64,000 nucleotides of DNA from Maribacter caenipelagi (lineage in GTDB: Bacteria > Bacteroidota > Bacteroidia > Flavobacteriales > Flavobacteriaceae). The notes beneath the pieces were generated by a model, which was not told the origin of the DNA, ran no database searches, and saw nothing but the letters and a program-made list of their open reading frames with translations. The stretch is from the NCBI RefSeq assembly GCF_004364175.1, contig NZ_SNZW01000013.1, positions 186,001-250,000 on the forward strand, read 5' to 3'. This document shows positions 62,770-64,000 of this stretch, piece after piece. The position numbers and the translations under genes are program-made. The number at the start of each line of letters is the position of its first letter. Positions within the stretch are counted from its first letter, which is position 1.

Positions 62770-64000
62770 TTAAAAGAAGCCCATTTTTTTCTTGTCGTAA
62801 GAGATAAGCATGTTTTTGGTTTGACGATAGTGAGCCAACATCATTTTGTGGTTTTCTCTACCGATACCTGATTTTTTGTATCCTCCGAAAGGTGCATGTG
62901 CAGGGTATAGGTGATAGCAGTTTACCCAAACTCTACCCGCTTTAATAGCTCTAGAAATTTGATATGCTTGGTGTGTATCTCGTGTCCACACGCCAGCACC
63001 TAAACCGTATAAAGTGTCATTTGCAATTTCAATGGCTTCGGCTTCATCTTTAAAAGTAGTTACACAAAGTACGGGACCAAAAATTTCTTCTTGGAAAACT
63101 CGCATTTTGTTATTTCCTTTTAAGATGGTTGGTTCTACATAGTAGCCACCTTCTAAACCTTCATTATATGCTTGAGAGCCACCTGTCAATACTTCACAAC
63201 CTTCTTCTTTGCCAATTTTTATGTAGCTAAGAATTTTCTCGAACTGATCGTTTGATGCTTGTGCACCCATCATTGTGTTCGGGTCTAACGGATGTCCCAT
63301 TTTAATTGCCTTTGTGCGTTCGATTACTCGTTCTATAAACTTGTCATAAATACTTTCTTGTACCAGCATACGTGACGGACAAGTACAAACTTCGCCTTGG
63401 TTTAATGCAAACATATTAGCACCCTCTAAACATTTGTCAAAGAATTCATCATCGGCATCCATAATGCTTTCGAAGAATATGTTTGGTGATTTACCACCTA
63501 GTTCTAAAGTTACAGGAGTGATATTCTTAGAAGCGTATTGCATGATTAATTGCCCGGTAGTTGTTTCTCCGGTAAATGCAATTTTGTCAATCCTAGGGCT
63601 AGATGCCAATGGTTTACCTGCTTCTGCTCCAAAGCCGTTAACGATATTCAATACGCCATCAGGTAGAATACCTTCAATGATTTCCATTAAAATTAAGATT
63701 CCTACAGGCGTTTGTTCTGCTGGCTTTAGCACTACACAGTTACCTGCAGCTAACGCCGGAGCCAATTTCCAAGTAGCCATTAGTAATGGAAAATTCCAAG
63801 GTATAATTTGACCTACGACACCTAATGGCTCTGTGACGTTAAGTGCAACCGTATTAGAATCTAATTCACTGACCGATCCTTCTTCTGCTCTAATAACTCC
63901 AGCAAAATACCTAAAATGATCGACTGCCAAAGGTAAATCTGCTGCTCTGGTTTCGCGAATTGCTTTACCATTGTCCCATGTTTCAGCTCTTGCCAATGCT
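62770..64000 (-). CDS. Aldehyde dehydrogenase, C-terminal about 410 residues (5' end outside window)
   Basis: The open frame runs off the right edge; about 100 N-terminal residues are missing compared with the about 505-residue family. [12 protein letters not shown] and [15 protein letters not shown] fit the ExaC/AcoD/AldB acetaldehyde dehydrogenase group. [20 protein letters not shown] is the NAD-binding segment, LELGGKSPN supplies the catalytic Glu and [11 protein letters not shown] the catalytic Cys. It oxidises an aldehyde, probably acetaldehyde, to the acid with NAD. The DUF779 gene 13 nt downstream is its usual partner. The Met near 63996 is not a real start, since [10 protein letters not shown] continues upstream. 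Confidence 0.92.
   Translation of the reverse strand, partial: ALARAETWDNGKAIRETRAADLPLAVDHFRYFAGVIRAEEGSVSELDSNTVALNVTEPLGVVGQIIPWNFPLLMATWKLAPALAAGNCVVLKPAEQTPVGILILMEIIEGILPDGVLNIVNGFGAEAGKPLASSPRIDKIAFTGETTTGQLIMQYASKNITPVTLELGGKSPNIFFESIMDADDEFFDKCLEGANMFALNQGEVCTCPSRMLVQESIYDKFIERVIERTKAIKMGHPLDPNTMMGAQASNDQFEKILSYIKIGKEEGCEVLTGGSQAYNEGLEGGYYVEPTILKGNNKMRVFQEEIFGPVLCVTTFKDEAEAIEIANDTLYGLGAGVWTRDTHQAYQISRAIKAGRVWVNCYHLYPAHAPFGGYKKSGIGRENHKMMLAHYRQTKNMLISYDKKKMGFF

Overview
The window is a chromosomal stretch of a low-GC marine-type member of the Bacteroidota, most likely family Flavobacteriaceae (Maribacter/Zobellia-like; genus is inference). The grounds are AT-rich intergenic DNA, almost no Shine-Dalgarno sites, several TAnnTTTG promoter -7 boxes, a fused SecDF, many lipoproteins of flavobacterial type (CxDGxxNGDE motif, DUF2911, DUF192, DUF885, DUF6588) and an FtsE/TPR/outer-membrane-barrel cluster. 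I see no rRNA, tRNA, CRISPR array, prophage or insertion sequence.

Layout. 0-2 kb: glyoxylate shunt (end of malate synthase, then isocitrate lyase). 2-7.4 kb: a TetR-headed stress/detoxification cluster (AhpD-like protein, a GAPDH gene broken by one in-frame TAG, EthD-family protein, unknown HxD protein, FrnE/DsbA-like oxidoreductase, DoxX-like membrane protein, type II haloacid-dehalogenase-like phosphatase). Two copies of a 16-bp palindrome overlap the putative promoters of tetR and of the AhpD-like gene. 7.5-14 kb: small accessory genes (lipoproteins, AraC regulator, VOC protein, hybrid PAS sensor kinase, acetyltransferase). 14-28.3 kb: two paralogous GH63-type glycosidases enclose an AraC regulator, a cupin, an NTT nucleotide-transporter/HEAT fusion, a class A beta-lactamase-like serine hydrolase, and a three-gene operon (threonine-synthase-like PLP enzyme, DUF1611/DgcN-like, enolase-superfamily DgcA/dipeptide-epimerase-like) that probably handles D-glutamate or cell-wall peptides. 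28.3-36 kb: monooxygenase-like protein, S41 protease, ftsE, a 1005-residue periplasmic TPR protein and an outer-membrane barrel protein. 36-47 kb: duplicated-propeller lipoprotein, OmpA protein, NIPSNAP protein, MFS transporter, NYN-domain protein, DUF885 peptidase-like lipoprotein and an amidohydrolase. 47-58.5 kb: housekeeping genes asnB, gyrB, mdh and secDF with small envelope proteins between them. 58.5-64 kb, all on the minus strand: ABC ATPase, acetyltransferase, DUF192 lipoprotein, lgt, yidD, DUF779 protein and the 3' part of an aldehyde dehydrogenase gene that runs off the window.

The most noteworthy items are the single-codon nonsense mutation in an otherwise intact GAPDH gene, the TetR operator pair, the D-glutamate/dipeptide epimerase operon with its extra PLP enzyme and divergent serine hydrolase, and the NTT-HEAT fusion. 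Functional calls rest on reading motifs and family resemblance by eye; no database search was run.
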